From positions 37,536,366-37,600,365 of the forward strand of contig OX463781.1 in assembly GCA_949825025.1 (NCBI GenBank): a DNA stretch of 64,000 bases, read 5' to 3'. This document shows positions 12,236-22,544 of this stretch, one piece after another. Origin of the DNA: Siphlonurus alternatus. Lineage: Eukaryota > Arthropoda > Insecta > Ephemeroptera > Siphlonuridae. The translations under genes and the position numbers were made by a program. How positions within the stretch are numbered: position 1 is the first letter of the stretch; every line of letters starts with the position of its first letter. Under the pieces are notes generated by a model that saw only the letters and a program-made list of their open reading frames with translations, did no database searches and was not told the DNA's origin.

Positions 12236-13150
12236 AAGTACTGACTTGTCGCTACTAAATTTAACAAGATGGCTGCCATTTAGCGAAACATTCATCTAGA
12301 CACAAACTAACTTGCATTTCAGTACGTTATGATGGCAAAGTGTCTCGGAGGCAGTTTCTTTGTTACGTACTGACTAGTCGCTATTAAATTTAGACAAGAT
12401 GGCTGCCACTTGGCGGAACCTTCAACTTGACACAAACTCACTTGCATTTCAGTATGTTATGATGGCAAAGTGTCTCGGAGGCAGTTTCTTTGTTACGTAC
12501 TGACTAGTCGCTATTAAATTTAGACAAGATGGCTGCCATTCAGCTTAACCTTCAACTAGACACAAACTCGCTTGCATTTTAGTACGTTATGATGGCAAAG
12601 TGTCTCGGAGGCAGTTTCTTTGTTACGTACTGACTAGTCGCTACATTATAAAACCAACATGGCTGCCATTTAAAGTAAACTGCTACCAGACACAAACTTG
12701 CTTGTATTTTTAGTACATTATCATGGCAATGTATCTCTGAATTTGTTAGTTGGTCAAGTATTGACTCATCGTTGAATTTTGTAAACAAAATGGCTGCCAT
12801 TTAAAGTAACCTGCTACCAGACACAAACTGACTTGTATTTTCAGCACGTTATCATGGCAATGTCTCCCGGTGACTGTTTTTTGGTCAACTTCTGACTCGG
12901 GAGTCGTCGCTACATCATGAACCAAGATGGCTGCCTTGTAACAAATACTATTACCGCACAAAACTAAATTGTGTCCTCAGTTTGTTATGGTAGAAATGTG
13001 TCCCTGAGGCTAATTCTTTGTCAAGTACTGACTCGTAGCTGCATTATAGAACACATATGTTTATTGTTTGATTTACGTCAAAATAAATTATCGGACGTAA
13101 CTTTGTGTAATTTTATTTCATGTTTTTTAACGTAATGTTTGTCATTACAG

Positions 13151-13460
13151 ATTGATTGTGGATATGGTATGGCAAACCTCTTCCGTTGGGATCATCAGAG
13201 CCAAGCTGCCGGGAGTCTACCCAGAACCTGTAGTTTTATTCTACCGATTATTGTATTATGCTTAGAAGGAAATATAAGAAATAAAGTATTGTTTATTAAA
13301 AATAATGTTTTTCTTCATAATATAATAAATTATAATATTTGTTTTTACTGACAATTTTATTTCTATATTGGAATTATGTTGATTAATTTTACAATGTTAT
13401 CTGTTTTGTTTATATGTTGTTTCATTGTACCTTTTTGATGAACCAATAAATTTTAATTAA
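13151..13460 (+). other. Terminal exon-like block with poly(A) signals
   Basis: The acceptor TTTGTCATTACAG precedes 13151. One frame reads LIVDMVWQTSSVGIIRAKLP then GVYPEPVVLFYRLLYYA before a TAG, quite protein-like; its product is not recognised. AATAAA signals follow at 13281 and 13446. Position after the minisatellite suggests the last exon of the transcript starting near 6000. No frame joins block 3 directly. Confidence 0.4.
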
Positions 13461-13494
13461 TAAAAATAAAATAATTGTGCAATTTTTATTTAAT

Positions 13495-13790
13495 TAGAGT
13501 ACAGGATAGTGGAAATAAGTTTTCTACCCATACTTTTGCCTATACCATTATTTGGTGTGGGCAGAAGTATGGGTACCATTATAGTACCATGGTGTGTGCA
13601 AAAGTATAGGCACAAGTGTAGGAGAAGAGTGTAGGCATAAGTATAGGAAAATCGGTCATTTTCCCCATACTTTATGCACATACTTTTGGTATAAGAACAG
13701 TGTGGGTATGCCCATACAATATCCCATATTATTTCACATACTATTCCTATACAATTTTTTTACTTGAGCGTATAGTGTAACAAAAAATTG
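13495..13790. repeat. Subterminal TATAGGCA-rich repeat, right
   Basis: Inverted partner of 5255-5595, sharing CTTGAGCG and many CATACTTTTGCCTATACC-type motifs. Confidence 0.55.
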
Positions 13791-14302
13791 TATCTTGAAC
13801 AAAAGCGATGAAAACGGGGTAAAAACAATGCCCAATAATGTTCCCGATCTTTTGGTCACGTACTAACCTTCAGTTCAGTTCAGTCGTTCATATCAGGATG
13901 GCTGCATCTCTTTTCTCGGTTATATATTGTGGTGATACAGTTCTTGTATTCGCAATAGAGGCTTGTAGATATTACACACACATTTATAACTCTTCAAATC
14001 ATGAAATATAAGACATAATCGAGCCGATGGTGAACGCCGAGCCGCAGCTGCCGCCATGTTGTCATACTCGCAAATGGCGAGAGATTCTTTGAAAAATAAG
14101 TTAATTGAGTTTATTAATTAAAACACATTTTTATGATTGATTATACTAAATTAAAATATTTAAAACATTAAGAAACAAAGACAATTATTATATAATAAAA
14201 AAAGTGGGAGATCTAATTTCTGAAGCGCAGGGATAGGGTCCGAAGCGTCCGCTAGAGGGCCAAAATACAAAACTTTGAGCCGCTCGGAAAGATGCATCGA
14301 CC
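13791..14302. other. Internal right segment of the giant element
   Basis: Contains GCCGCAGCTGCCGCCATG (about 14041-14058), a small GC-rich patch. On the minus strand an ATG there opens a 45-codon frame starting MAAAAARRSPSARL. It is too short to call as a gene, though a second captured 5' exon or promoter is possible. Confidence 0.35.
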
Positions 14303-15191
14303 TGATACATTGTCCCATGAATTAATGCATATAATTTACGAGTTAAAATAAATAAAATTGTGGGATAATATAGCACTAATTGAGCAATTTTTATTCCATT
14401 TCATTTTGGAATTCTTGCGGCAAAACTTGCAAGTTTGGGGGGGAGGGGGGTGCTGCCTTCATGTGTTTGAATTTTATTTGAAAATGAAGATGTTGAGCTG
14501 GAGCAAAACTTCTTACGGCACTAATTAGCACTAATCGAGCACTAATTATTGCACCTAAAATTGAAATTAGTGCTGCAAGTGGGGGGGCTGCCGTGAAGTG
14601 AGCCCCCCATTTTTCCAATTTTATTTGAAAATGAAGATGTTGAGCTGGAGCAAAACTTCTTACGGCACTAATTAGCACTAATCGAGCACTGATTATTGCA
14701 CCCAAAATTGGAATTAGTGCTGCAAGTGGGGGGGCTGCCGTGAAGTGAGCCCCCCATTTTTCCGATTTTTTTTGAAAATGAAGATATTGAGCTGAAGCAA
14801 AACTTCTTACGGCACTAAATAGCACTAATCGAGCACTAATTATTGCACCCAAAATTGGAATTAGTGCTGCAAGTGGGGGGGCTGCCGTGAAGTGAGCCCC
14901 CCATTTTTCCGATTTTTTTTTAAAATGAAGATATTGAGCTGGAGCAAAACTTCTTACGGCACTAATTAGCACTAATCTAGCACTAATTGTTGCACCCAAA
15001 ATTGGAATTAGTGCTGTAAGTGGGGGGGCTGCCGTGAAGTGAGCCCCCCATAATTCAAATTGGATTTGAACATGTGTTTACAGGGGGGCTGATGTTTGTC
15101 TTACGGCACTAATTAGCACTAATTGAGCACCTATTACTGCACTTAAATTTGGAATTAGTGCTGAAAGTGGGGGGGCTCACTTCATGTACAT
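14303..15191 (-). repeat. Right terminal inverted repeat with 147-bp tandem units
   Basis: Inverted partner of 403-997, longer because it has about two more tandem units. The motif CTTACGGCACTAA recurs at about 14512, 14659, 14806 and 14953, an exact 147-bp period. As 147 is divisible by three, the minus strand has an open frame at 14391-14999 of repeating 49-residue blocks. Each unit has a G7 run and a C6 run separated by about 15 bases, able to form a strong hairpin. Confidence 0.85.
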
Positions 15192-15200
15192 ATCATAATG
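15192..15200. repeat. 9-bp target-site duplication, right
   Basis: ATCATAATG, identical to 394-402, lies immediately after the right TIR. A perfect 9-base match exactly at both boundaries is unlikely by chance. Confidence 0.85.
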
Positions 15201-15214
15201 GCGTATTAGCTTAC

Positions 15215-15487
15215 TTAACCCTAGCATTACCAAGAAACTTTTTTGTCACACGCTGTACCAAGTGGGGGGGGGGGGGGTAGGGGGAAGCGTCAAAACGACC
15301 CGCGATTTAAATCAATTGTTAAAAAAGTTATGGTAATTTTCTCACTATTTTTTTTTTTTTTTTTTTTTGCGGAAATACATTGCTGGGTACACAATTTTTT
15401 TTAGAGCTTTTGGGACAATATTTTTACACTTTTTCTCACTTTTATAAAGATTAACGCGTCCCCCCCCCCTGGTAATGCTAGGTTTAA
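15215..15487. mobile_element. MITE with TTAA duplication and CCTAGCATTACCA ends
   Basis: TTAA at 15215-15218 and 15484-15487 flank TIRs CCCTAGCATTACC and GGTAATGCTAGGT. The interior has a G14 run near 15256 and a C10 run near 15461. Similar internal sequence lies around 23620-23690. TTAA targeting points to piggyBac- or Kolobok-type mobilisation. Confidence 0.75.
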
Positions 15488-15773
15488 TAAATGTAACATT
15501 GTTATATTGATTCTTTATTTATTCATGTTATATATTTTTTATGTATTTCACAGTAATGTATTGCACTTTTTTGTAAGTTCTTCATGGGCTGTTTGATGTC
15601 TCTTGCCTCTGACATGTTGTTTATTGTATTTATGAGGGAAATATAATAAATAATCTTTATCTCATCATTATATACACATGTCTAAACCTGATTTTATTAC
15701 GTTTAAAAAAATACAATTTCTTCTGTGAAAGTAAGGATGATACTGAAACAATATTATAACATGTCATGCTCAG
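15488..15773. other. AT-rich spacer
   Basis: No gene or recognisable repeat seen. Confidence 0.5.
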
Positions 15774-15909
15774 TAATGGCCGTAAGTTGCAGCCACCTAT
15801 CCGAGAATAATCTGAGGATTATCCGTGGATTATTTACTAATTAACATTAAAATTCTCGGATAATTGTCGGATTTTTCCAAGATAGGTTGGCTGCAACTTA
15901 CGGCCATTA
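15774..15909. mobile_element. Short palindromic MITE with TA ends
   Basis: 136 bp with TIRs TAATGGCCGTAAGTTGCAGC and the exact inverse, followed by imperfect pairing of ATCCGAGAATAATC with the other half. TA duplication is consistent with Tc1/mariner mobilisation. Confidence 0.75.
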
Positions 15910-16299
15910 GAGAGGAAAAAAAAATGTAATATCGTCATTTTCAATCTTTATTCCAAATGGTGTAAAAGAAGAAAAAAAAATACTAAAATAGACATTAAGC
16001 GTGAATAAAACGTGAAATTTATATCTTCTTCATCTTGATTAAATAAATCTTAACTCTAAGGTAATAATTTCATATTTTAATTCAAATAGTAATAATACTT
16101 AATCATGGTGCGCAAAGTTTTAACGTACTAGATAATAGCAAAACTTTTAATATTATAGGTCAAATCGTTCAGAATATTATAAGCATTTAGCAATAAGGTC
16201 CAAATTCATATGATAATAAGAAATTAACAAAACCTTATTACCATTAAGCAAAAATATTAATGATCAACGTGCATTCAAAGCTGATGAAAATATAAATAT

Positions 16300-16463
16300 T
16301 GGGGGACATTCACGAAGCACTTTAATCCCCACTTTAGACTCAATTTTTATCCCTGGTGCTAAACCAAGGGGTTAACCTTGTTACCAACTGGCACCATGTT
16401 TAGCACTAGGGATAAAAAATCAAGTCTAAAGTGGGGGTTTAAGTGCTTTGTGACTGCCCCCCC
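16300..16463. mobile_element. Palindromic MITE, TTCACGAAGCACTTTAA family
   Basis: Arms read CATTCACGAAGCACTTTAA and inversely TTTAAGTGCTTTGTGA, with CCCCACTTTAGACT next inward on both sides. A further end of this family begins at about 16588. Confidence 0.65.
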
Positions 16464-16624
16464 CCCCTCCCCCACTGTGTCAATGTATTAAAATAATGAA
16501 ACCAGAAGAATATTATTTAGAATTTAGTCCATTCTAAATAATATTCTTCTGGTTTCATTATTTTAATACATTGACATAATGGGGGGGGGGCATTCACAAA
16601 GCACTTTAACCCCCACTTTAGACT
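16415..16624. repeat. 210-bp near-perfect palindrome
   Basis: Symmetric about 16520. The inner 43-bp arms (16477-16519 and 16524-16566) pair without mismatch; outer arms contain C-rich and G-rich runs and the GTGCTTTGTGA/TCACAAAGCAC ends of the neighbouring MITE family. Looks like an inverted duplication of a MITE end plus flank. Confidence 0.75.
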
Positions 16625-16767
16625 AAATAGTAATTTTTTTTAGTGTTATAACATTTGCCTTCACGAAGCACTTGACCCAGTTTGCAGCTTATTTGAAATC
16701 GGAGAGTCGTGACCTACAAGCATGGCACCCCTAGATTTTTATACATGCTGGGGATTTCTAGAAAAAA

Positions 16768-16862
16768 AAAAAACATCCACTCGTGCATCCGGGAGGTGAT
16801 TGATAGCATCCTCCATCAATTGCCGACCATCCTGACTGAGGTTTCCATGGTTTACTCAGTAC
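16768..16862 (+). mobile_element. SINE 3' fragment
   Basis: Holds the body of the tRNA-headed SINE at 21805 (CACTCGTGCATCCGGGAGGT, CATCAATTGCCGA) followed by CCATCCTGACTGAGGTTTCC, the block also found in the 5S-headed SINEs. The head is missing. Confidence 0.6.
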
Positions 16863-17789
16863 CAATCAGGTGAATACTCGGATTGATTTTTTTAAGTCAT
16901 GGTCGCCTTGATTTGATAGTGTTCCACGTATTCCAATGCAAGGATTCCAAAGTAATTTCCATGAAATGTCGGGAAATTGAAGTAGATAGTATATAACATT
17001 AAGTTTACCTATAGACTCTACGGCGCCTAGCTTTCAGAGAGACTGGTATGTCTGGATGGAATAAATAATAAACATGGCCGCCGCGCGCAGTCAAATCTGC
17101 CACGTAAACTAAAGTAGGATCTGTAACACTATAAAATCACTTGTAATGAGCATTCTACAACTGACAGTGAGCTAGGTTCATTTAATATATTATATAGAAC
17201 AAAAGAATAAAACCACTATGTAAAATGAATTAAAATTTGATATCAAATTTTAAGTTTTTTAAAACAATATACCACTGACATTAAAATAATATAAGGTAAG
17301 TTTATTAAAAATACAAATTATGAGTTTGAATGAGTTGTAAAAATTTATTATTTGAAACTGTTCTGCATGCAAAGAGAAAATAAAATTTATACATGATATT
17401 TGAATTTATTTTATAAAAAAAATACAAGAAAAGGTAAATATATATGACCCAAATATATCTCCCTATAGAAATTTCTGCCATGTTGTCTTGTACAACGACA
17501 CACAAACTTGCATTTCAAAGTAAAATATATTCAAATGTAATTTTGAGTTTAATTCAGTAGTATAATACACACAGGTTATCATGTGAGGTACTTTAACTTC
17601 AATACAACATCGTTAACAAATATAAGCTGATAGTACAGTTGGTTCATGAAAACATTATTATATCAATGGATATTTTTGAAGAAAAGGGTTTAAAAGGAAA
17701 TTTATTTATATTTTCATCGGCAATGATGCATTGGTACTATTTGAGTAAATATAATATATACCTTCTTTCTGGACAGTTGTTTCATTACA
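16863..17789. other. No gene recognised
   Basis: AT-rich, with a small GC-richer patch near 17075-17095 (ATGGCCGCCGCGCGC). Open frames here are short and not protein-like. Confidence 0.45.
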
Positions 17790-18020
17790 GGTGTTGCAAC
17801 CAAGGATTTTCTATACTATGGATACTATCGACAGTGAGGCAAGGTCATGAGGATGAAGTGGATGGTGGTTACAATAGAATGTCCACCATCTTATCATGGC
17901 CTGTGAAGCCAAAACAATACAAAGTATTGCGCTCGGCGGCCATGATACCATGGCCTTTTGCCTCAGTAGCTATAATGCTATTGGTATAGACGTAGCCTTA
18001 GAAAATCCTTGGTTGCAACA
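17790..18020. mobile_element. MITE with GTTGCAACCAAGGATTTTC ends
   Basis: TIRs GTTGCAACCAAGGATTTTCT and its exact inverse enclose a segment including CATGATACCATGGCC and GCCTCAGTAG. A diverged relative in reverse orientation is at 54370-54605. The open frame 17639-17989 only spans this repeat. Confidence 0.7.
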
Positions 18021-18074
18021 AGTAATTCATTGACGTAAAAGAAAACAACTGACAACATACACTCTGTGAACGTT

Positions 18075-18290
18075 GTTTTCAATTAAGTGGAGCGATTTCA
18101 AGCGGGGTTTGACGGGGCTGAAAATGCGCGCTTATTGCTTCAATATTGTATGGCGGGGAGAGGAAATCGTTTCTCGCGCGGCAAAAAAGCGATTTTATCA
18201 CCAACATGACCGACATACAATATTGAAACAATAAGTAGTGAGCTATTTACGCCCCACTTGACATTGCTCAATGCTGATCGAAAGCTCATT
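18075..18290. mobile_element. Palindromic MITE with CAATATTGTATG arms
   Basis: GCGCTTATTGCTTCAATATT pairs with the inverse about 120 bp on, with ACCAACATGACCGACAT opposite GTATGGCGGGGAG. Related to the palindromes at 21078-21290 and 51855-51965 by the shared GCTTCAATAT and CGCTTTTCCAC motifs. Confidence 0.6.
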
Positions 18291-18910
18291 TGAAGCTTGT
18301 TTAAAGTAGATGGAACATTACAAATTTTTTCAATAAGTACACCTGAAATTTTTACCAGCTATCCCCCTTTAGCCAATTAAAAATATCAAATAAAATTCAG
18401 GCTAGGTAACGCAATAATATTTTGAGATAATGAAGCTTTTGCTCCCCATTTGATTAACATGTAAAAATTATATTTTTCATTGAATTTTTGAAGAAAAGTA
18501 TTCATAGCTAGAAATCCTGTTCGAGATTGATATATTTATCTTTCGGAATGTATTAGTAAAAACTCCAAGCTTTGTATTGCAAACTACCTCTATAGGGCCA
18601 ACACAATATTATTTTTTGCTAATCAACTTTGAAGATATCAATCTGAGAGCAGCCCATGATAAGCTTGGACTTCACAACAGCCATCTTGAAAATGTTAAAA
18701 ATTGTTAAAAAAAATACTACGCATTGGAAAAAAAATTAATGAGAAAACTCAGGTGACATGAGTTCTCTTCTAAAATTAATTTCCTTATTTGTCAAATAAA
18801 AACCAACATTTTTCTAATAAGTTATTATAATGTTTGAAAGGTATATAAAGTTAAAAAAATTGTCCGTAATGCAGGTTGCCTACTTTACAAGTTACCCGAA
18901 TAGCTGATTT
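18291..18910. other. No gene recognised
   Basis: AT-rich sequence with short inverted patches; no convincing open frame. Confidence 0.45.
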
Positions 18911-19177
18911 TTCATCTACTTTGGTTGTCTTCCGTATTAAGTTCTGAACGTTCAGAACCTTCGATTTGGCGTTCCGAAATTAAGTCCTGAATGTTCAGAA
19001 ACATTTCCGAGGCTACCCGAAGTGAGTCAGCTGACATCAAAAAAGAGGTTCCAAGTGTTGCGAACATTTCTTCCGAACTATCAGAACTAAAGTCGGCTGA
19101 TCACAATTTTTTGGGGGAGATTTGAAAAGTACGTAACAAACCTGTACGTCCTACGTGATAATTGCTTGATTCGAGGT

Positions 19178-20555
19178 ATAATAATAATAATTTTATTTCG
19201 ATTACTGGTTGTACAAGTCAACATTGATCACGTCATATACATTAATATTTACAATAAATCAATAAAAAACATTTACACATAAAAACACACTTCAATTTTC
19301 TGCATAAAATTACAATCAAATAGTACATACTAACAATTAAGTTTCACTGAGGCAAAGTTCAGAGAGTTTATTAGAAAAAAACATTTTAATGGAGTAAAAT
19401 TCTTTCTTTATGAGTACACATTTAAGCTTGGCTTTAAACACACTGTCACTCTCTATATTTCTAATACATGCTGGCAAATAATCATAAATTTTCCCTGATT
19501 GATACAGTGGGCTTTTTTCTAAAATAGCTGACTTATGGTTTATTATAACAATTTTCTCCTTATTTCTTGTTTTTTATACTCATACAATAGACAATAATGG
19601 TTGCATTTTTTTATTTCATAATTATAAAGCATACCTAAAATTATGCTTTTCTGAACTTTTTCAGAATTTTTGGAGTGCGGGAACTAATTTTAAAAATATA
19701 TTTAAAATCTCTGAATTAGGGTAATACACCTGATGGGACAACCGTGACGTCATTTGTCGTGCTGTGATTGGCTATTGATGACATCACGGTTGCTGTGATT
19801 GGCTATTGGTGACGTCACGGTTGTCCCATCAGATGCACCACCCTGATTCAGATATTTTAAATATTTTTTAAAAATCAGTTCCCGCACTCCGAAAAATCTG
19901 AAAAAAATTCAGAAAAGCATAATTTTAAGTATAATTTCTAATTATGAAATAAAAAAAATCAACCATTATTGTCTATTCAGGATGTTGTCTTTTAAACAAT
20001 GCACAACTTAATATATACATACAGGGTAATGTAAGCATGTTATTTTTTTTAAAATGTGAGACACAAAATTCTCATTTTTTGAACCTTAACATTGCTCTAG
20101 GAGCAAGTTTCTGGGCCACAAATAATCTGTTAATAGCTCACCCATTTGAACCGTAAAATATTAAGCCGTATGATAGGTGTGAATACACATATGTATAATA
20201 GATTGAAAACAATGCTTCTAGAGACACATGGTCCCTTATTGAATATAAAACAAAATTCTCTGAGTTGATTTTTTTTTACTATAGCTTCAACATGAGTTTT
20301 CCAATCCAAACTTTCATGCAAATTAAAACCTAAAAATTTTGTGTGCTCTACTCTTTTTATAGTTTTATTTTTAATTTTAATATGATAACTATGATCTGGA
20401 ATATTTCTGTTTGTATGAAACTGCATGAAAACTGTTTTCTTATCATTTAATATTAACTCGTTATTTGAGCACCATTTTTCCATATCTAACAAGGTTTGGT
20501 TTGCTTTTCTTATTAGTTCACTCTCTGTATCAGCTATGATAATAGCGGTTGTATA
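19178..20555 (-). mobile_element. 5'-truncated LINE split by a MITE
   Basis: On the minus strand the residues run from TTAIIIADTESELIRK and MEKWCSNNELILNDKKTVF to FLGFNLHESLDWKTHVEAI, and after the MITE resume with SPLYQSGKIYDYLPACIRNI and SVFKAKLKCVLIKKEFYS. This is the end of a LINE reverse transcriptase, truncated at or just after the catalytic motif. It has frame disruptions and a stop near 20130. The 3' end has an (ATA)n tail (19177-19190). A short 3'-end fragment of the same LINE is at about 50437-50510. Confidence 0.8.
19586..19976. mobile_element. Palindromic CRE-bearing MITE, family A copy 1
   Basis: Ends AATAGACAATAATGGTTG and inverse. The arms pair over most of the length, with a centre holding GTGATTGGCTATTGATGAC and TGACGTCA sites. 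Inserted inside the LINE coding remnant. Relatives at 50086-50545 and 54775-55196. Confidence 0.8.
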
Positions 20556-20789
20556 TCTTTGCTTAATTGGTGATCAATAACTGTTACGTGAGTTTTATGT
20601 TAAAATTTTTGAAAACAGTGAACAGTTCTCTCTTTTTCGTATTTTTTTTTAAACTGATGCGTATTACCGCGAAAAAGAACGTTCTGAAAGTGTTCCGTTA
20701 TCTGATGTTCTGAAGTTAATGTTCAGAGTCGGTCCGTAATCCCTCAAATGTTCTGAACGTTCTGAACCTAATACGGAAGACACCCATGA

Positions 20790-21077
20790 AGTTGGATAAC
20801 TTGAGATGGTTATATTAATACTTTACCTTCCTCAAAATAACAAAACTAGTGTATATTAAATTAATTTTACTATATAAATGTAAAAAACACGAGTAAATCA
20901 ACCTCATTTTTATTGTTAGATGAGTCGATTTTCTTTAAGATTTTTTTTCCAAAGAGCAATAATTGCATTGACTTTATATCTTAGGTATTGTTTTAATAAT
21001 GAATATTTAATTTAATTTTCCACGAACTTACTTTTAAGTTTTATAATTCAATTCTAAAATTACTATTTTTTAACCTT
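20790..21077. other. AT-rich spacer
   Basis: No gene or repeat recognised. Confidence 0.45.
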
Positions 21078-21434
21078 CTAAAGGTGGATTTTCATAGAGC
21101 AATGTCGAGCGGAGCGCGAAATGTGCACTTGCTTCAATATCTTGTAGTGGCCATGTTGGCGATAAATTCGCTCACCGCCGTGTGAAGAGCAATTTTTTCT
21201 CACCAAGATGGCTACCATAAGGTATTGAAGCAAGTGCGCTTTTCCACCCTGTTTGATATCGCTCTATGAAAAAAATGCGCACTTGCTGTAACATCATTGG
21301 CAGCCATATTGGGTGATTAAAAGAAAAAGAGCATCGTAATTAACGCGATATTCGGCGAAATCACTCGCCGCATAGGATTTTACAGCTTGACGTCAAAATC
21401 GCGTCGCCGTTGCCTATCATGAAAATCCACTTAA
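21078..21434. mobile_element. Composite palindromic MITE, AAGGTGGATTTTCAT family
   Basis: Starts AAGGTGGATTTTCATAG and ends with the inverse at a TTAA (21431-21434). An inner palindrome (21090-21268) carries ACTTGCTTCAATATC and its inverse; the right part (21270-21434) has CGCGATATTCGGCGAAATC and CGCATAGGATTTTACAGC, shared with 26322-26640 and 55705-55921. Confidence 0.65.
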
Positions 21435-21560
21435 CACCCTTAAATTCATGCTGCCAAACGTTAGCTGTGACGGCATAGTCATGCAAATATTTAACACGCA
21501 GGCATTGTGAAAGACGTTACATGACTATGACGTCACAGCGGCTTTCCCTTCTTCAATTTT
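21435..21560. repeat. Dispersed repeat with AATATTTAACACGCA
   Basis: Shares TCATGCAAATATTTAACACGCA-type sequence and a TGACGTCA site with 43913-43995. Ends not defined. Confidence 0.5.
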
Positions 21561-21804
21561 GAGAGTGAATTTGAGTGTTCAGTTTTTTTAATAAACAAAA
21601 TTAACTGAATTCAATCTCTGCCGCTGCCAAGCGCTTTTATTTTACTAAGTCTATACTTTACGCCAGACATTAAAGAAAACGCTTTTACAATAATAATAAT
21701 AAAAAAAAAAAATAGTGGGAAAAATAATATTTGGCAGTGGTTAATAAAATTCTTGCCAAGTAATTTTTTGATCACAAATCATTTGCGTCTATACAGTGTT
21801 TCAT

Positions 21805-21970
21805 TATTGACGCAGTGGCATACGCCTCTGATTCGTAATCGGATGGTCGTGAGTTCGATCCCAGCCATGCACCGCCAAACTTTTCCCAAGTGGCGGTTGC
21901 TAAAGAACACCCACTCGTGCTTCCGGGAGGTGATTGATGGCATCCTCCATCAATTGCCGATCATCATTTA
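21805..21970 (+). mobile_element. tRNA-derived SINE
   Basis: The head resembles a tRNA: GACGCAGTGGCATACGCC (box A region), an anticodon-like loop TTCGTAA within CTGATTCGTAATCGG, and the B box GAGTTCGATCCC. The CGT triplet in the loop would fit tRNA-Thr. It continues into CACTCGTGCTTCCGGGAGGT and CATCCTCCATCAATTGCC, also present at 16768. Confidence 0.75.
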
Positions 21971-22110
21971 AAAATTTCTTTTTGTATATTATCCCTTTTT
22001 TTTAAACTACTCTTTAGTTTTTGACTGAAATAAAATACCACGTAGTGTTTAATTTGTTTCGAATGTTTTGTAGTATTTTAAAAATGAGCACTTTTCATAT
22101 GCATGTATAC
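21971..22110. other. AT-rich spacer
   Basis: Nothing recognised. Confidence 0.4.
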
Positions 22111-22440
22111 AAATGAGATATTAGAATGTGCAAATTTTAGTGGCTTAATCGAAAAAAGGGGTAAAAATATGATACTATGATTTTTTTTAGATTTTTCTGA
22201 GACCGGGAACTATTTTTAAAAAAATGATTGAAAGTCTATTTTGATGACGTCACGGGCGGCACTCCTTAAGAAAAAGGATAGAACAGTGCCGCCCGTGACG
22301 TCATAAAATAGACTTTCAATAATTTCTTAAAAATAGTTCCCGGTCTCGGAAAAATCTGAAAAAATTCACAGTACCATATTTTTACCCCTTCTTTCGATTA
22401 ATTAATCCACTAAAATTTTCACATTCTAATATGTCATTAT
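22111..22440. mobile_element. Palindromic CRE-bearing MITE, family C
   Basis: Near-perfect arms about a centre near 22275, with GAGACCGGGAACTATTTTT in both and TGACGTCACGGGCGGCAC next to the loop. Organisation resembles family B (32541) but the outer sequence differs. Confidence 0.75.
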
Positions 22441-22544
22441 TGTAACTCATTCTTTTTTCATTGCATGTTTTACTGTGAAAAATATTTAGGTAATTTAACA
22501 AATGAAGAAAGATTGGAATTTAATTTGATAAGGTACGTATGAGG

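Larger units (their letters stand above)
6930..13045 (+). repeat. 130-bp minisatellite, about 20 units
   Basis: Period about 130 bp: CTGACTAGTCGCTAC recurs at about 7271, 7401, 7530 and 7660. Each unit carries AAGATGGCTGCCAT, CTAGACACAAACT, TTTCAGTACGTTATGATGG and TCTCGGAGGC. Higher-order copies exist (for example 7216-7580 resembles 7859-8100). The array lies between exon-like blocks 3 and 4 and is interrupted by the MULE at 8188-10779 and the LINE at 11426-12235. Units differ by scattered substitutions, so homogenisation is incomplete. Confidence 0.93.
18925..20786. mobile_element. TIR element with GTCTTCCGTATTA ends and GTTCTGAAC repeats
   Basis: Ends TTGTCTTCCGTATTAAG and CTAATACGGAAGACA are inverted. 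Both termini are followed by clusters of TTCTGAACGTTCAGAAC-like palindromes (18940-19090 and 20670-20770), probable binding-site repeats. The centre is occupied by a LINE fragment (19178-about 20555). No transposase is visible. Confidence 0.65.

Noticed and set aside
11599..12279. 226-codon minus-strand frame taken as a gene
   Set aside because: Its first residues come from the minisatellite and the rest is a 5'-truncated LINE without catalytic motif, so it is listed as a mobile element only.
21805..21880. Functional tRNA gene
   Set aside because: The acceptor stem does not close and the tRNA-like head continues into a SINE body.
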